From Actinoplanes nipponensis (GTDB lineage Bacteria > Actinomycetota > Actinomycetes > Mycobacteriales > Micromonosporaceae), in NCBI RefSeq assembly GCF_016862275.1, contig NZ_BOMQ01000035.1, forward strand, positions 1-64,000: DNA of 64,000 nt. The letters run 5' to 3'. How positions within the stretch are numbered: position 1 is the stretch's first letter; the number at the start of each line of letters is the position of its first letter. The notes beneath the pieces were generated by a model. It did no database searches and was not told where the DNA came from. It saw only the letters and a list, made by a program, of their open reading frames with translations. Both the position numbers and the translations under genes were made by a program. Shown here one piece after another: positions 51,062 to 60,558 of this stretch.

Positions 51062-51745
51062 TCACGTGACCACCTCGTCGGAGGCGACCGGCACGGTGAC
51101 CGGGGTGTCGGGGAGTTCCAGGAGCCGGCCCGGCTGCCACGGCCGGCTCCACCCGGCCATGTCCAGCAGGGCCGACACCACGCCGGCGGTGAAGCCCCAG
51201 ACGAGCATGCCGCGGACCTGGAACGCGGGGCCCACCCAGCCGCTCGGGTGGCGTACCCGGATCCGGTTGGCCGGGTCGACGAGCTCGGCCACCGGCAGCC
51301 GGGCCACGTGCGCGACCTCGGCGGGCTGGCGCACGTGCACCGGGTGCGGCGCGTGCCACCAGGCCAGCACCGGGGTCACCACGAAGCGGCTCACCGGGAT
51401 GTAGAGCTCGGGCAGGGTGGTCAGCACGGTCGCGCTGGCCGGGTCGAGGCCGACCTCCTCGCTCGCCTCGCGCAGGGCGGTGGCCGCCGGGTCGGCGTCG
51501 GCCGGGTCGGCCGCGCCGCCGGGGAAGGCCGCCTGGCCGGCGTGGTTGCGCATGGTGGCGGCCCGCTGCAGCACCAGCAGGTCGGGCTCGTCCGGCTGCT
51601 GCTCGCCGAGCAGCACGAGCACGGCGCTGGCCCGGCCGCCGCTCGCCGGCGGGCGCAGCGGGGTGAAGTCCTCGGTACGCGCCGACCCGACCCGGGTCAG
51701 CAGCGGCTCCCACCAGCCGGGGAGCCCGTCGGGACGCCCGCTCAC
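51062..51745 (-). CDS. NUDIX hydrolase, CoA pyrophosphatase type
   Basis: The 227-residue protein has a Nudix box in GGAADPADADPAATALREASEEVGLDP with the REASEE core. The preceding VLQRAATMRNHAGQAAFPGG matches the CoA-specific UPF0035-type motif of NudL-like enzymes. It probably hydrolyses CoA to phosphopantetheine and ADP. GTG 51745 overlaps the stop of the thioredoxin-like gene (GTGA). Its place between marP and tlpA matches M. tuberculosis (Rv3672c). Confidence 0.88.
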   Translation of the reverse strand: MSGRPDGLPGWWEPLLTRVGSARTEDFTPLRPPASGGRASAVLVLLGEQQPDEPDLLVLQRAATMRNHAGQAAFPGGAADPADADPAATALREASEEVGLDPASATVLTTLPELYIPVSRFVVTPVLAWWHAPHPVHVRQPAEVAHVARLPVAELVDPANRIRVRHPSGWVGPAFQVRGMLVWGFTAGVVSALLDMAGWSRPWQPGRLLELPDTPVTVPVASDEVVT

Positions 51746-52338
51746 CCGGTCACCGTCACACCGGTGTGGGTGCGCACCAGCCCGCCGAGGGTGGGCTTGT
51801 CGAGGGCCTTGCCGGTGTAGACGTACCGCCGGCCGTCGGCGCCGACGAAGACGGTGACCGGCAGGTTGACCTTGCCGAGCGCGGTGAGCAGCTGCTTGTC
51901 GGGGTCGAACAGGGTCGGGAACGACAGGCCCGCGGCCGTGGCGAACGAGGCGCCCGCGTCCCGGGTGTCCATCGTGTCGACGCCGACGACCCGCAGCCGG
52001 CCCGTGGTGGCCTCGGCCAGCTCCTGCAGGACGGGCAGCTCCCGCCGGCAGGGGTCGCACCACGAGCCCCAGAGGTTGATCACCGCGGGCCCGGCCAGCG
52101 CGGTCAGCCGCACCGGGCTGCCGCCGGTGAAGCAGGGCAGCGACAGCTCGGGAAGATCCGCGGCGGCGGACGCGGCCGGCCGCGGCGCGGTCAGCGCCGC
52201 GCAGTCGGCGAAGGGCGAAGCCGCGTCCTCCGCCGGCGAGGGAGCCGGGACCTCGGTGGCCGTGCACGCGGCCAGCAGCAGCGCCAGGGGCGGCGTCAGC
52301 CACCGCGCCAGCACCGGCCCGCCCCGCGCTCGGCTCAC
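51742..52338 (-). CDS. TlpA-like thioredoxin-fold lipoprotein
   Basis: The 198-residue protein has a signal with lipobox LLAAC and a thioredoxin fold with active site [12 protein letters not shown]. It is an extracytoplasmic thiol-disulfide protein. GTG 52338 overlaps the nth stop (GTGA), and its own stop overlaps the nudix start. With marP next along, disulfide control of the protease is an attractive idea but not shown. Confidence 0.88.
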   Translation of the reverse strand: MSRARGGPVLARWLTPPLALLLAACTATEVPAPSPAEDAASPFADCAALTAPRPAASAAADLPELSLPCFTGGSPVRLTALAGPAVINLWGSWCDPCRRELPVLQELAEATTGRLRVVGVDTMDTRDAGASFATAAGLSFPTLFDPDKQLLTALGKVNLPVTVFVGADGRRYVYTGKALDKPTLGGLVRTHTGVTVTG

Positions 52339-53192
52339 GGCGCCTCCGGCGTCACGACGGCCGCTGCCGGCACCAGGTCGGGGTCGACGCCGGCCTGGGC
52401 GGCGAGCTCCTTCGCGCGCGGGCCCTTGAGCAGCTTCGCCGCCGGGGCCGCCTCGGTCGGGCCGGTGCCGTACGACGGGCACACCGCCGCCAGGGTGCAC
52501 GCGCCGCAGGCGGGCTTGCGGGCGTGGCAGACCCGGCGCCCGTGGAAGATGATCCGGTGCGACAGCATCGTCCAGTCGCGCTTCTCGATGAGGTCGGCCA
52601 CCAGGAACTCGATCTTGACCGGATCCTCCTCGTGCACCCAGCCGAAGCGGTTCACCAGGCGCCGGAAGTGGGTGTCGACCGTGATCCCCGGGACGTCGAA
52701 GGCGTTGCCCAGGATGACGTTGGCGGTCTTGCGGCCGATGCCGGGCAGCGCCACCAGCTGCTCCAGCCGGCCGGGCAGCTCGCCGTCGTGCCGCTCGAGC
52801 AGCGCCTGACCGAGCTTGATCAGCGAGTCGGTCTTGGCCCGGAAGAAGCCGGTGGGCCGCAGGATCACCTCGAGCTCACCGCGGTCCGCGGCGGCGTAGT
52901 CGGCCGCCGTGCGGTACTTGGCGAAGACGACCGGGGTGACCTCGTTGACCTTCTTGTCGGTGCACTGGGCCGACAGGATGGTGGCCACGGCCAGCTCCAG
53001 CGGGGTGCTGAAGTCCAGCTCGCAGTGCGCGTCGGGATGGGCCTCGGCGAGCTGCTGGGCCATCTTGCGGGCCCGCCGCTTGCGCCCGATCGGGGTCTCC
53101 TTGGCGAAGCGCTTGGCCGACCGGGCCAGCACGGCCGCACCTGCGGTGGCGGCGACGACGGGACGACTCACGCGAGCAAGAGTACGTCGCAC
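52335..53192 (-). CDS. nth: Endonuclease III (DNA glycosylase/AP lyase)
   Basis: Nth removes oxidised pyrimidines in base excision repair. It shows [15 protein letters not shown], the helix-hairpin-helix with catalytic Lys [16 protein letters not shown], the catalytic Asp in [14 protein letters not shown] and the 4Fe-4S ligands C-x6-C-x2-C-x5-C in [21 protein letters not shown] 53192 (285 aa) or GTG 53171 (278 aa) may be the start; the N-terminal 30 residues are poorly conserved. Confidence 0.94.
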   Translation of the reverse strand: MRRTLARVSRPVVAATAGAAVLARSAKRFAKETPIGRKRRARKMAQQLAEAHPDAHCELDFSTPLELAVATILSAQCTDKKVNEVTPVVFAKYRTAADYAAADRGELEVILRPTGFFRAKTDSLIKLGQALLERHDGELPGRLEQLVALPGIGRKTANVILGNAFDVPGITVDTHFRRLVNRFGWVHEEDPVKIEFLVADLIEKRDWTMLSHRIIFHGRRVCHARKPACGACTLAAVCPSYGTGPTEAAPAAKLLKGPRAKELAAQAGVDPDLVPAAAVVTPEAP

Positions 53193-53219
53193 CCACGACC
53201 GCCCCGGGTCACATACCCG

Positions 53220-54413
53220 TCACCGGGGCGCGGCGATGGATCCGTCCTCACCGATGGTCGCCGCCGAGTCACCGAAGTCGTCGGCCGAGAGCTCCCGGAC
53301 CCGGGCCAGCCCGCGTTCCTTCGCGCTGTCCCGGACGGGCTTGCCGGTGCCGTCCAGGTACGTCGAGAGGAACTTGCCGCCGGCGTACTCGCCGTCCCGG
53401 GTCAGCGAGACGTGCAGGATGCCGCCGTACTTGAGCACGCCGTCGCTGCTGAGCGTCTTCCCGCCGCCGGCGAAGTTGCCCAGGCTGTGGGCGATCAGCT
53501 TGCCCTTGTAGAACTGCATGCCGCGCAGCACGTGCGGGCCGTGCCCGATCACCACGTCGGCGCCGGCGTCGATGACCGTCTTCGAGAACTTGATCGGGTC
53601 GCCCCGGTTCTCGCCGAAGAACAGCTCGTTGCCCGGCTTCACGTGACCCATGCCGGAGCCCTCGGCCCCCATGTGCACCTGCACCACCACGATGTCCGCC
53701 TGCTGGGTGGCCTCCTCGATCACCGAGCGGGCGGCGCCGAGGTCGTTGAGGTTGTTCGCCCCCGCGTACGGGGAGAAGCCGACCACCGCGACCTTCACCC
53801 CCTTGACCTCGGTGACGGTGATCTGGCCCTGCGCCCCGGTGTACTTGAGCCCGGCCTTCTCCAGCGCCGCCACGGTGTTCTTGTAGCCCTGGACGCCGAA
53901 GTCCTTGGAGTGGTTGTTGGCCGTGTTCATCAGCTCGAAGCCGGCGTCGACGAGGTGCTCGGCGTATTTCGGCGGGGAGCGGAACGCGAAGCAGTTGGCC
54001 CGCGCCGGGCTGCCGCACTTGGAGGTGCCGGTGTCGCCGGTCAGCGGCTGTTCCAGGTTGCCCATGACCAGGTCCGACTTCAGGCCCTCGCGGACGGAGT
54101 CGAAGAAGCCCTCGCCGTCGTTCGCGGGGAGCTTGTCGGGGGCGCTGCCCATGATGATGTCGCCGGTCGCGGAGAGCGTGATCGTCTCGGCGCCCGGGGC
54201 GGGAGCGGACTCCGGCTCGGGCTTGCGGGAGGCGGCGGACGAGGCGGGCGCGGCCGCGGGCGGGTTGCGCCAGACCGGGGCGGCGGAGTCGGAACCGCGG
54301 TCGGCCAGGGCCACTCCGCCCAGGCCGGCGCCCGCGAGCACGGCGAGGATCAGGGTGACGGTCAGGACCGGGCGGCCGAACAGGCCGGGGCGGCGCGGGG
54401 GGTCGGAATTCAT
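53220..54413 (-). CDS. CapA-family (metallophosphatase-like) membrane-anchored protein
   Basis: The roughly 397-residue protein has an N-terminal membrane helix (PVLTVTLILAVLAGAGLGGVAL), an Ala/Pro linker and a CapA/PgsA domain. That domain starts TLSATGDIIMGSAP and has DLVMGNLEQPLTG, NTANNHSKDFGVQGY, VQVHMGAEG and GHGPHVLRGMQFYKGKLIAHSLGNF. In Bacillus CapA takes part in poly-gamma-glutamate synthesis and export; no partner genes are here, so a general phosphoesterase role outside the membrane is as likely. ATG 54413 fits the signal-anchor. Confidence 0.86.
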   Translation of the reverse strand: MNSDPPRRPGLFGRPVLTVTLILAVLAGAGLGGVALADRGSDSAAPVWRNPPAAAPASSAASRKPEPESAPAPGAETITLSATGDIIMGSAPDKLPANDGEGFFDSVREGLKSDLVMGNLEQPLTGDTGTSKCGSPARANCFAFRSPPKYAEHLVDAGFELMNTANNHSKDFGVQGYKNTVAALEKAGLKYTGAQGQITVTEVKGVKVAVVGFSPYAGANNLNDLGAARSVIEEATQQADIVVVQVHMGAEGSGMGHVKPGNELFFGENRGDPIKFSKTVIDAGADVVIGHGPHVLRGMQFYKGKLIAHSLGNFAGGGKTLSSDGVLKYGGILHVSLTRDGEYAGGKFLSTYLDGTGKPVRDSAKERGLARVRELSADDFGDSAATIGEDGSIAAPR

Positions 54414-54571
54414 CGACGAGGACGATACCGTCGGCGAACCGGCGCGGCGACCGTCGAACGGCTGGTCATTGCTCACCGAGAGCGACGATTCTTGCGGCCT
54501 CCCCGGCCCCACCGGTTACGCTGCGAGGTCTGGATCGAGGGGTGCCCGCCCGTTTACGGCCCGCGTGCGCC

Positions 54572-54612
54572 TAGACTGATCGTGCGCGGCGAAGCGCGTA
54601 TTCGGAGGTACA
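54572..54612 (+). promoter_or_regulatory. Candidate -10 box and ribosome binding site of crp
   Basis: TAGACT at 54572-54577 fits an actinobacterial -10 box and GGAGGT lies seven bases before the crp ATG, giving a leader of about 30 bases. No good -35 hexamer is seen. Confidence 0.4.
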
Positions 54613-54615
54613 GCG

Positions 54616-55293
54616 ATGGATGAGGTACTGGCTCGCAGCGGGATCTTCCAGGGCGTTGACCCGGAGGCTGCCGAGGCACTCGCCAAGGAGATGGAGACGA
54701 TCGAGGTCCGGAAGGGCGACATCGTCTTCAATGAGGGCGAGGCGGGTGACAGCCTTTACATCGTTCTCTCCGGCAAGATCAAGCTTGGTCGCCGGGCGGC
54801 GGACGGCCGGCAGAACCTGGTCTCGATCATGGGTCCGTCGGACATGCTCGGTGAGCTGTCCCTGTTCGACCCCGGTCCGCGGACGGCCACGGCCACCGCG
54901 GTCACCGACACGCGGCTGGCCCGGCTGAAGAAGTCGTCGCTGCGCCCGTGGTTGAACAACCGGCCGGAGATCGCCGAGCAGCTGCTGCGGGTGCTCGCCC
55001 GCAGGCTGCGCCGGACGAACGACGCGCTGGCCGACCTGATCTTCACGGACGTGCCCGGCCGGGTGGCGAAGAACCTGCTGCAGATGGCGGGCCGCTTCGG
55101 CACCAGGGACGGCGGCGTGCTGCGCGTGACGCACGACCTGACCCAGGAGGAGCTGGCGCAGCTCGTCGGCGCCTCCCGGGAGACGGTCAACAAGGCGCTG
55201 GCGGATTTCGCGTCCCGCGCCTGGCTGCGTCTCGACGGCAAGAGCGTCATCATCCTGGATCCGGAGAGGCTCGCCCGCCGCGCGCGGGTCTGA
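54616..55293 (+). CDS. crp: Crp/Fnr-family cAMP receptor regulator
   Basis: The 225-residue protein is a Crp/GlxR-type global regulator. The cAMP-binding domain has the phosphate-binding cassette [18 protein letters not shown]. The C-helix is followed by the winged-helix DNA-binding domain with the recognition helix in [24 protein letters not shown]. Length and sequence match Rv3676-type proteins. It is divergent from the capA-nth-tlpA genes, as in M. tuberculosis. A strong terminator follows. A predicted cyclase gene lies at the right end of the window. Confidence 0.95.
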   Translation: MDEVLARSGIFQGVDPEAAEALAKEMETIEVRKGDIVFNEGEAGDSLYIVLSGKIKLGRRAADGRQNLVSIMGPSDMLGELSLFDPGPRTATATAVTDTRLARLKKSSLRPWLNNRPEIAEQLLRVLARRLRRTNDALADLIFTDVPGRVAKNLLQMAGRFGTRDGGVLRVTHDLTQEELAQLVGASRETVNKALADFASRAWLRLDGKSVIILDPERLARRARV

Positions 55294-55317
55294 CCGCCGG
55301 AGCAGCAACAGCACGAC

Positions 55318-55345
55318 GAGGGGCCGCCCTGATGGGCGGCCCCTC
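55318..55345. terminator. Strong hairpin terminator after crp
   Basis: GAGGGGCCGCCC and GGGCGGCCCCTC form a perfect 12-bp stem around a TGAT loop, 24 bases past the crp stop. Confidence 0.88.
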
Positions 55346-55516
55346 GACGGCGTGTCCACCCACCCGATCGGGGGACAAAGCCGCCCTCTCATGATCCGTG
55401 TCGCACCCGGTCGGCCGCTCGTTACGGAGGTGGTCGAGAGGCACTACACGGGCGAGAGGCGCGGGTCTTGGAGATGGTGGCGGGCATGCAGCGCAGGGCA
55501 GGGCAGAGGTGATCCC

Positions 55517-56968
55517 GTGACCGTGCTCGAGACCGCGATCGACCCGCGCAACCCGGCCTACCTGCAGAGCCGCAGCGCGATGCTGGAACGGCTGGCCGAG
55601 CTCGAGACGGCGCTGGAGGCGGCCCGCGCGGGCGGCGGCGAGAAGTGGGTGACCCGGCATCACGCGCGCGGCAAGCTGCTGCCGCGGGAACGCGTCGAGA
55701 TGCTGCTCGACCAGGACAGCCCGTTCCTGGAGCTGTCGCCGGTGGCCGCCTGGGGCTCGGAGTTCCCGATCGGCGCCAGCGTGGTGACCGGGATCGGCGT
55801 GGTCGAGGGCGTCGAGTGCGTGGTGATCGCCAACGACCCCACGGTGGACGGCGGCGCGGTCAACCCGTACACGGTGGAGAAGATCCGGCGGGCCGCCCGG
55901 ATCGCCTCGGTCAACCGCCTGCCGCTGGTCAACCTCGTGGAGTCGACCGGCGCGGCCGCCCCGGCCGGCCCGCCGCCGGGCGGGGCGATCGCCCGGGACC
56001 TCAGCCAGCTCACCGCCGACCGGGTGCCCACGGTCTGCGTGGTCTTCGGTGCGACAACCGGTGACGCCGCCTACCTACCGGCGCTGTCCGACTACACGAT
56101 CATGGTGCGCGGGCACGCCAAGATGCTGACCATCCATCCGCAGCCGGTCCGCGCGGCCGGGGCCAACGGCCGCCCGGCGCCCGAGGTGCGCAGCGCGCCC
56201 ACCGTCCCCGCCGGGGTCACCGGCCCGGCCGACCAGCTGGCCGAGGACGAGCGGGACGGGCTGCGCCTGGCCCGGCAGTGCGTGCGGCGGTTCAACTGGC
56301 GCAAACGCGGCCCGGCCCCGCGCTGCTACCCGCCCGAGCCGCCCAAGTACGACGCCGAGGACCTGCTGAGCATGGCCGGGGCCGACCCGGCGACGGTGTT
56401 CGAGCCGCGCGAGGTGCTGGCCCGGATCCTCGACGGCAGCGACTTCGACGAGTTCAAGCCGACCCAGGGCACCGCGCTGGTCACCGGCTGGGGTGAACTG
56501 CACGGCTACCCGATCGGGGTGCTGGCCAACCTGGGCGGGGCGTTCTCGCCGGCCGAGACGCAGAAGGCCGTGCACTTCATCCAGCTGGCCAACGCGACCG
56601 CCACGTCGCTGCTGTTCGTGCAGTACACCGGCGCGCCGGCCGCCGAGGCCCACGAGGCCGCGGACGTGCGGCACGGCGCCCCGCTGGTGCACGCCGTGGC
56701 CAAGTCGACCGTCCCGCACCTGACCCTCATGATCGGGGCCCGGCCCGCCGAGGAGGCGGGCGGCATCTACGGCCGCGCCTACGAGCCGCGGTTCCTGTTC
56801 AGCTGGCCGGTGGAGCGGCCCGCGGAGGGTTCCTCCCCGCTGGGCAAGCTGCCCGACGACGGCGTCATCGATCCGCGCGACACCCGTACGGTGCTCGGCC
56901 TCTGCCTGTCCGCCGTGCACAGCGCGGCTGTCGAGGGCGCCGAACACGTCGGCGTCTTCCGACCCTGA
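55517..56968 (+). CDS. Divergent acyl-CoA carboxyltransferase beta-subunit-like protein
   Basis: The 483-residue protein has the two crotonase-like halves of biotin-dependent carboxyltransferases. Recognisable parts are HHARGKLLPRERVEMLLDQ and VIANDPTVDGGAVNPYTVEKI in the N-half, and GWGELHGYPIGVLANLGGAFSPAETQKAVHFI, HLTLMIGARPAEEAGGIYGR in the C-half. The middle is diverged: after AYLPALSDYTIMVRGHAKML comes an unusual Pro/Ala insert where acetyl/propionyl-type enzymes have a conserved Gly-rich acyl-CoA region. GTG 55517 follows AGAGGTG. It pairs with the biotin carboxylase-like gene 20 bases downstream. The substrate is unknown. Confidence 0.85.
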   Translation: MTVLETAIDPRNPAYLQSRSAMLERLAELETALEAARAGGGEKWVTRHHARGKLLPRERVEMLLDQDSPFLELSPVAAWGSEFPIGASVVTGIGVVEGVECVVIANDPTVDGGAVNPYTVEKIRRAARIASVNRLPLVNLVESTGAAAPAGPPPGGAIARDLSQLTADRVPTVCVVFGATTGDAAYLPALSDYTIMVRGHAKMLTIHPQPVRAAGANGRPAPEVRSAPTVPAGVTGPADQLAEDERDGLRLARQCVRRFNWRKRGPAPRCYPPEPPKYDAEDLLSMAGADPATVFEPREVLARILDGSDFDEFKPTQGTALVTGWGELHGYPIGVLANLGGAFSPAETQKAVHFIQLANATATSLLFVQYTGAPAAEAHEAADVRHGAPLVHAVAKSTVPHLTLMIGARPAEEAGGIYGRAYEPRFLFSWPVERPAEGSSPLGKLPDDGVIDPRDTRTVLGLCLSAVHSAAVEGAEHVGVFRP

Positions 56969-56988
56969 AGTCCCTGAAAGGTAGACCA

Positions 56989-58995
56989 GTGATCCGACGT
57001 CTTCTGGTGGCCCACCGCGGCGAGATCGCCCGCCGGGTGTTCGCCACCTGCCGCCTGGTCGGCATCGAGACGGTCGCCGTCTACTCCGATGCCGACGCCG
57101 ACGCGCCGCACGTGACCGAGGCCGACTACGCCGTGCACCTGTCCGGCGGCACGCCCGAGTCGACGTACCTGCGCGGCGACCTGATCATCGCGGCGGCCAA
57201 GCGGGCGGGCGTGAACGCCATCCATCCGGGCGACGGCCGGCTGGCCGAGGATCCCGGGTTCGCCGCCGAGGTCGCCGAGGCCGGGCTGATCTGGGTGGGC
57301 CCACCCGCCAAGACGCTGGGCACGGTGCAGAACAAGATCGAGACGAAGGCCATGGTGGCCGAGGCCGGGGTGCCGGTGCTGCCGACGCTGACCGACCCGG
57401 AGCAGGTCACCGACTTCCCGGTGCTGATCAAGCCGGCCACCGGGCACGGCGGGCTCGGCATGCGGGTGGTCCGCGACCCGGTGACGCTGGCCGAGGCGGT
57501 GGCCTCGACCCGGCAGGAGACCGGCGACGCGGTGTTCTGCGAGCCGTTCGTGGAGAACGTCCGGCACATCGAGGTGCCGATCATCGCGGACGCGCACGGC
57601 GCCGTGGTGCCGTTCGGCGAGCGGGAGTGCTCGGTGCAGCGGCGGTACCAGAAGATCATCGAGGAGACGCCGTCGCCGGCGGTCGACCCGGCGCTGCGCG
57701 AGGAGCTGTGCCGGGCCGCGATCGTCGCCGTCCGGGCGATCGGGTACGTGGGCGCCGGCGCGGTGGAGTTCCTGCTCGACGCGGACGGCGACTTCTGGTT
57801 CCTCGAGCTGACCCCGTCGCTGCAGGTGGAGCACGCGGTCACCGAGTGCGTGTCCGGCTACGACCTGGTCCGGCTCCAGCTGCTGGTGGCCGAGGGCGGC
57901 AGCCTGCCGATGCCCGGCCCGCCGCCGATCCGCGGGCACGCCATCGAGGTACGCATCTGCGCCGAGGACCCCGCGTACGCCTGGCTGCCCGCCTCCGGCA
58001 CCCTGCACCGCTTCGCCGTCCCGGACGTGGCCGGTTCGTTCCGCCCGCTGCCCCAGCCCGGCCTGCGCCTGGACGCCGGCGTGATGGACGGCACCGTGGT
58101 CGGCGTGCACCACGACTCCACGCTGGCCAAGCTGGTGGCCTGGGCGCCGACGCGGCAGGAGGCGGCCCGGATGCTGGCGTCGGCGCTGACCCGTACCCAG
58201 CTGCACGGCGTGGTCTCGAACCGGGACCTGCTGGTGCGGGTGCTGCGGCACCAGGCGTTCCGGCTCGGCGACGTGGACACCGGGTTCCTGGACCGGCACC
58301 CGGAGGTCTTCGCGCCGCTGCTGTCGTCGGTCGACGCCGTCCGCATCTCCTGCCTGGCCGCCGCCCTGGCCGGCGCCGCGGCCCGGCGCTCGGCCGCCCC
58401 GGTGCTGCAGTCGCTGCCCTCGGGCTGGCGCAACGTCCCGTCCGGGTCGCAGACCGCCGTGTACGACGGCCCGGCCGGCCCGGTCGAGGTCGGCTACCGG
58501 ATGAACCGGCACGGCGAGCTGGCCGGCTGGTGGGTGCGCGCGGTGGACCCGGAGGAGCTGGACCTGGCCGGGCTCGGCCAGGCCCCGACGCTCGACGACC
58601 ACCCGCCGACCGTGGTGGTGCACGCCGACGGCGGCCGGGTGGACCTGGACGTCAACGGCATCCGGCTGAGCCTCAAGGTGCACCGGGTCGGCGACATCTC
58701 CTACGTGGACAGCCCGGAGGGCTCGGTGACGCTGCGCGAGCTGTCCCGCTTTCCACTGCCGGCCCCGGAGACCACCGAGGGCTCGCTGATCGCCCCGTTG
58801 CCGGGGGCGGTGCGCCGGGTCCTGGTGGTGCCGGGTCAGCGGGTACGCGCCGGTGAGCTGCTGCTGACGCTGGAGGCGATGAAGCTGGAGCACCCGGTGC
58901 ACGCCCCGTCGGCCGGCGTGGTGGCGTCGCTGCCGGTGCAGCCGGGCGCGGAGGTCGACACCGGCGAGCTGCTGGCCGTCCTGGACCCTGAGTAG
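56989..58995 (+). CDS. Divergent biotin carboxylase / biotin carrier alpha subunit
   Basis: The 668-residue protein has an N-terminal biotin carboxylase part and a C-terminal biotinyl domain with the target lysine in EAMKLEHPVHAPSAG. Canonical BC features remain (ECSVQRRYQKIIEE, RGHAIEVRICAEDP), but several are altered. The NTRxQVEH segment reads LTPSLQVEHAVTE, so the usually invariant Arg is Ser. The Gly-rich loop reads PATGHGGLGM, with Leu in place of the usual Lys/Arg. HPGYGFLSE reads HPGDGRLAE. GTG 56989 follows GAAAGGTAG. It may be a specialised or weakly active carboxylase. Confidence 0.87.
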   Translation: MIRRLLVAHRGEIARRVFATCRLVGIETVAVYSDADADAPHVTEADYAVHLSGGTPESTYLRGDLIIAAAKRAGVNAIHPGDGRLAEDPGFAAEVAEAGLIWVGPPAKTLGTVQNKIETKAMVAEAGVPVLPTLTDPEQVTDFPVLIKPATGHGGLGMRVVRDPVTLAEAVASTRQETGDAVFCEPFVENVRHIEVPIIADAHGAVVPFGERECSVQRRYQKIIEETPSPAVDPALREELCRAAIVAVRAIGYVGAGAVEFLLDADGDFWFLELTPSLQVEHAVTECVSGYDLVRLQLLVAEGGSLPMPGPPPIRGHAIEVRICAEDPAYAWLPASGTLHRFAVPDVAGSFRPLPQPGLRLDAGVMDGTVVGVHHDSTLAKLVAWAPTRQEAARMLASALTRTQLHGVVSNRDLLVRVLRHQAFRLGDVDTGFLDRHPEVFAPLLSSVDAVRISCLAAALAGAAARRSAAPVLQSLPSGWRNVPSGSQTAVYDGPAGPVEVGYRMNRHGELAGWWVRAVDPEELDLAGLGQAPTLDDHPPTVVVHADGGRVDLDVNGIRLSLKVHRVGDISYVDSPEGSVTLRELSRFPLPAPETTEGSLIAPLPGAVRRVLVVPGQRVRAGELLLTLEAMKLEHPVHAPSAGVVASLPVQPGAEVDTGELLAVLDPE

Positions 58996-59001
58996 GGCGG
59001 G

Positions 59002-59025
59002 GGCCCGCGGTTTCAGCCGCGGGCC
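59002..59025. terminator. Bidirectional hairpin between the carboxylase and kinase genes
   Basis: GGCCCGCGG and CCGCGGGCC form a perfect 9-bp stem around TTTCAG, seven bases after the carboxylase stop. It overlaps the last codons of the convergent kinase gene, so it can serve both. Confidence 0.7.
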
Positions 59026-60527
59026 AGCACCGGCCCCCGGAGCCGGTCCAGGCCCTGCCCGGCCAGGCAGCGGAAGGTCCGGTCGGCGTCGGTGGGTGGC
59101 AGCACCGACAGCGCCCACTCGGTGCCGTCGGTGCGGGTCGTCGTGCGGCGGAAGGTGGCCGTGCTGCACACCTTGCGGACGATCGGGTCGGTGGTGACCG
59201 CGTCCCGGTCCCGGGGCTCCACTCCGGACGGCAGCCGGCCCACCGCGAAGACCTCCCAGCTGTGCGGCCGGGCGCAGGACACCTTGCGGGCGATCGGCCG
59301 GCCGCCGGCCTGCCGCGTGTAGCACTCGACCTGCGCGGGGCAGTGGGCCGTGGCGGCCGTGCAGCCGGGCAGCCGGGAGAGGGCAGCGGGCAGGCCCGAG
59401 GCCGTCGGCTTGGCCAGCCGGGTGGCCAGCGTACGCAGGTGCGGGCCCTGCGACGAGGCCAGCCAGGCGCCGCCCAGCGAGGCCGCCACCAGCAGGAACG
59501 CGCCGAAGCCGCCGAACAGCCAGCGGCGCTTGGCGCGCTTGCGGCCCTCGGTGTGCACGGTCGGCGTCTCGTCGGCGCCGTGCACGTCGCGGGTGGGTGA
59601 CACGGGCGGGACCGGGCGCGGGTCGTGGGACCGCGGGCGCGGGTCGGGCGCCCGGAACGTGGACGCGCGGTAGACCGTCGGCGGGGCCTGGCGGCCGTCG
59701 GGGCCGAGGTGCAGGCCGCCGAGCAGCTCGCGCAGCTGTTCGGCGCTGGGCCGGGCCCGGGGATCGTTGGCCATGCCGTACCGCAGCACCTCGGTGAGCG
59801 AGCGCGGCACGCCCGGAAGGTCGGGGATGGGGTGGTTGAACAGGTCCATCAGCGTGATCAGGCTGGGGCTGCGGTCGGACTCCCAGCGCGGCGGGCGGCC
59901 GCGCATGACCGCGTAGAGGGTGGCGCAGAGGGCGTAGACGTCGACCGCGCCGGAGGGCTCGGCGTGCGAGAACATCTCGGGCGGGGCGTACGCGGGGGTG
60001 AGCACCTCGAGGGTGACCGACGAGTCGCGCATCTCGCCGAGCACGGCCAGCCCGAAGTCGGCCAGCACGGCCGGGTTGAAGTGCGAGTACAGGATGTTGG
60101 CCGGCTTGACGTCGCGGTGCAGCACGCCGTTGGCGTGCGAGTGCACCAGCGCATCGGCGATCTTCACGCCCAGGTCGCGGGTCTCGACGGCGTTCAGCGG
60201 GGAGATCCGCATCCGGTCCAGGTACGACCCGTCGCACAGCTCCATGATCAGGTACGGGTGCTGGTCGACTGTCACCCCGACGTCGAACAGGTCGACGACG
60301 TGCGGGTGCGACGACATCCGCCCGGCCGCCTTGGCCTCCCGGAGGAACCGGGCCTGGTCGCGGGCGTTGTCCAGGGTTCTGTTCTCGACCTTGATGGCCA
60401 CGTCCCGGCCGACGGAGTCCTGGGTGGCCCGGTAGACGGTGGCATACCCACCTCGGGCCATTACCGACAAGCCGGACATGCCAGGCACGTACGGGGTCGG
60501 GAGGCGGCCAGGCGGGGTGTCGGTCAC
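59013..60527 (-). CDS. Membrane Ser/Thr protein kinase with external Cys-rich domain
   Basis: The 504-residue protein has a Hanks-type kinase domain (residues about 15-275): catalytic Lys in VAIKVENR, HRDVKPANILYS and DFGLAVLG. The Gly-rich loop is short (MARGGYATVYRA). After a linker and membrane helix (RWLFGGFGAFLLVAASLGGAWLA) comes an external domain with several Cys and the CARPHSWEVFAVG block of septum-formation-like domains, which is probably the sensor. GTG 60527 has no good ribosome binding site. It lies 31 bases downstream of the cyclase-type regulator gene and may be co-transcribed with it. Confidence 0.92.
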   Translation of the reverse strand: MTDTPPGRLPTPYVPGMSGLSVMARGGYATVYRATQDSVGRDVAIKVENRTLDNARDQARFLREAKAAGRMSSHPHVVDLFDVGVTVDQHPYLIMELCDGSYLDRMRISPLNAVETRDLGVKIADALVHSHANGVLHRDVKPANILYSHFNPAVLADFGLAVLGEMRDSSVTLEVLTPAYAPPEMFSHAEPSGAVDVYALCATLYAVMRGRPPRWESDRSPSLITLMDLFNHPIPDLPGVPRSLTEVLRYGMANDPRARPSAEQLRELLGGLHLGPDGRQAPPTVYRASTFRAPDPRPRSHDPRPVPPVSPTRDVHGADETPTVHTEGRKRAKRRWLFGGFGAFLLVAASLGGAWLASSQGPHLRTLATRLAKPTASGLPAALSRLPGCTAATAHCPAQVECYTRQAGGRPIARKVSCARPHSWEVFAVGRLPSGVEPRDRDAVTTDPIVRKVCSTATFRRTTTRTDGTEWALSVLPPTDADRTFRCLAGQGLDRLRGPVLARG

Positions 60528-60558
60528 GGATTAGAAAATACGCGACCCGGGGTCAGCT

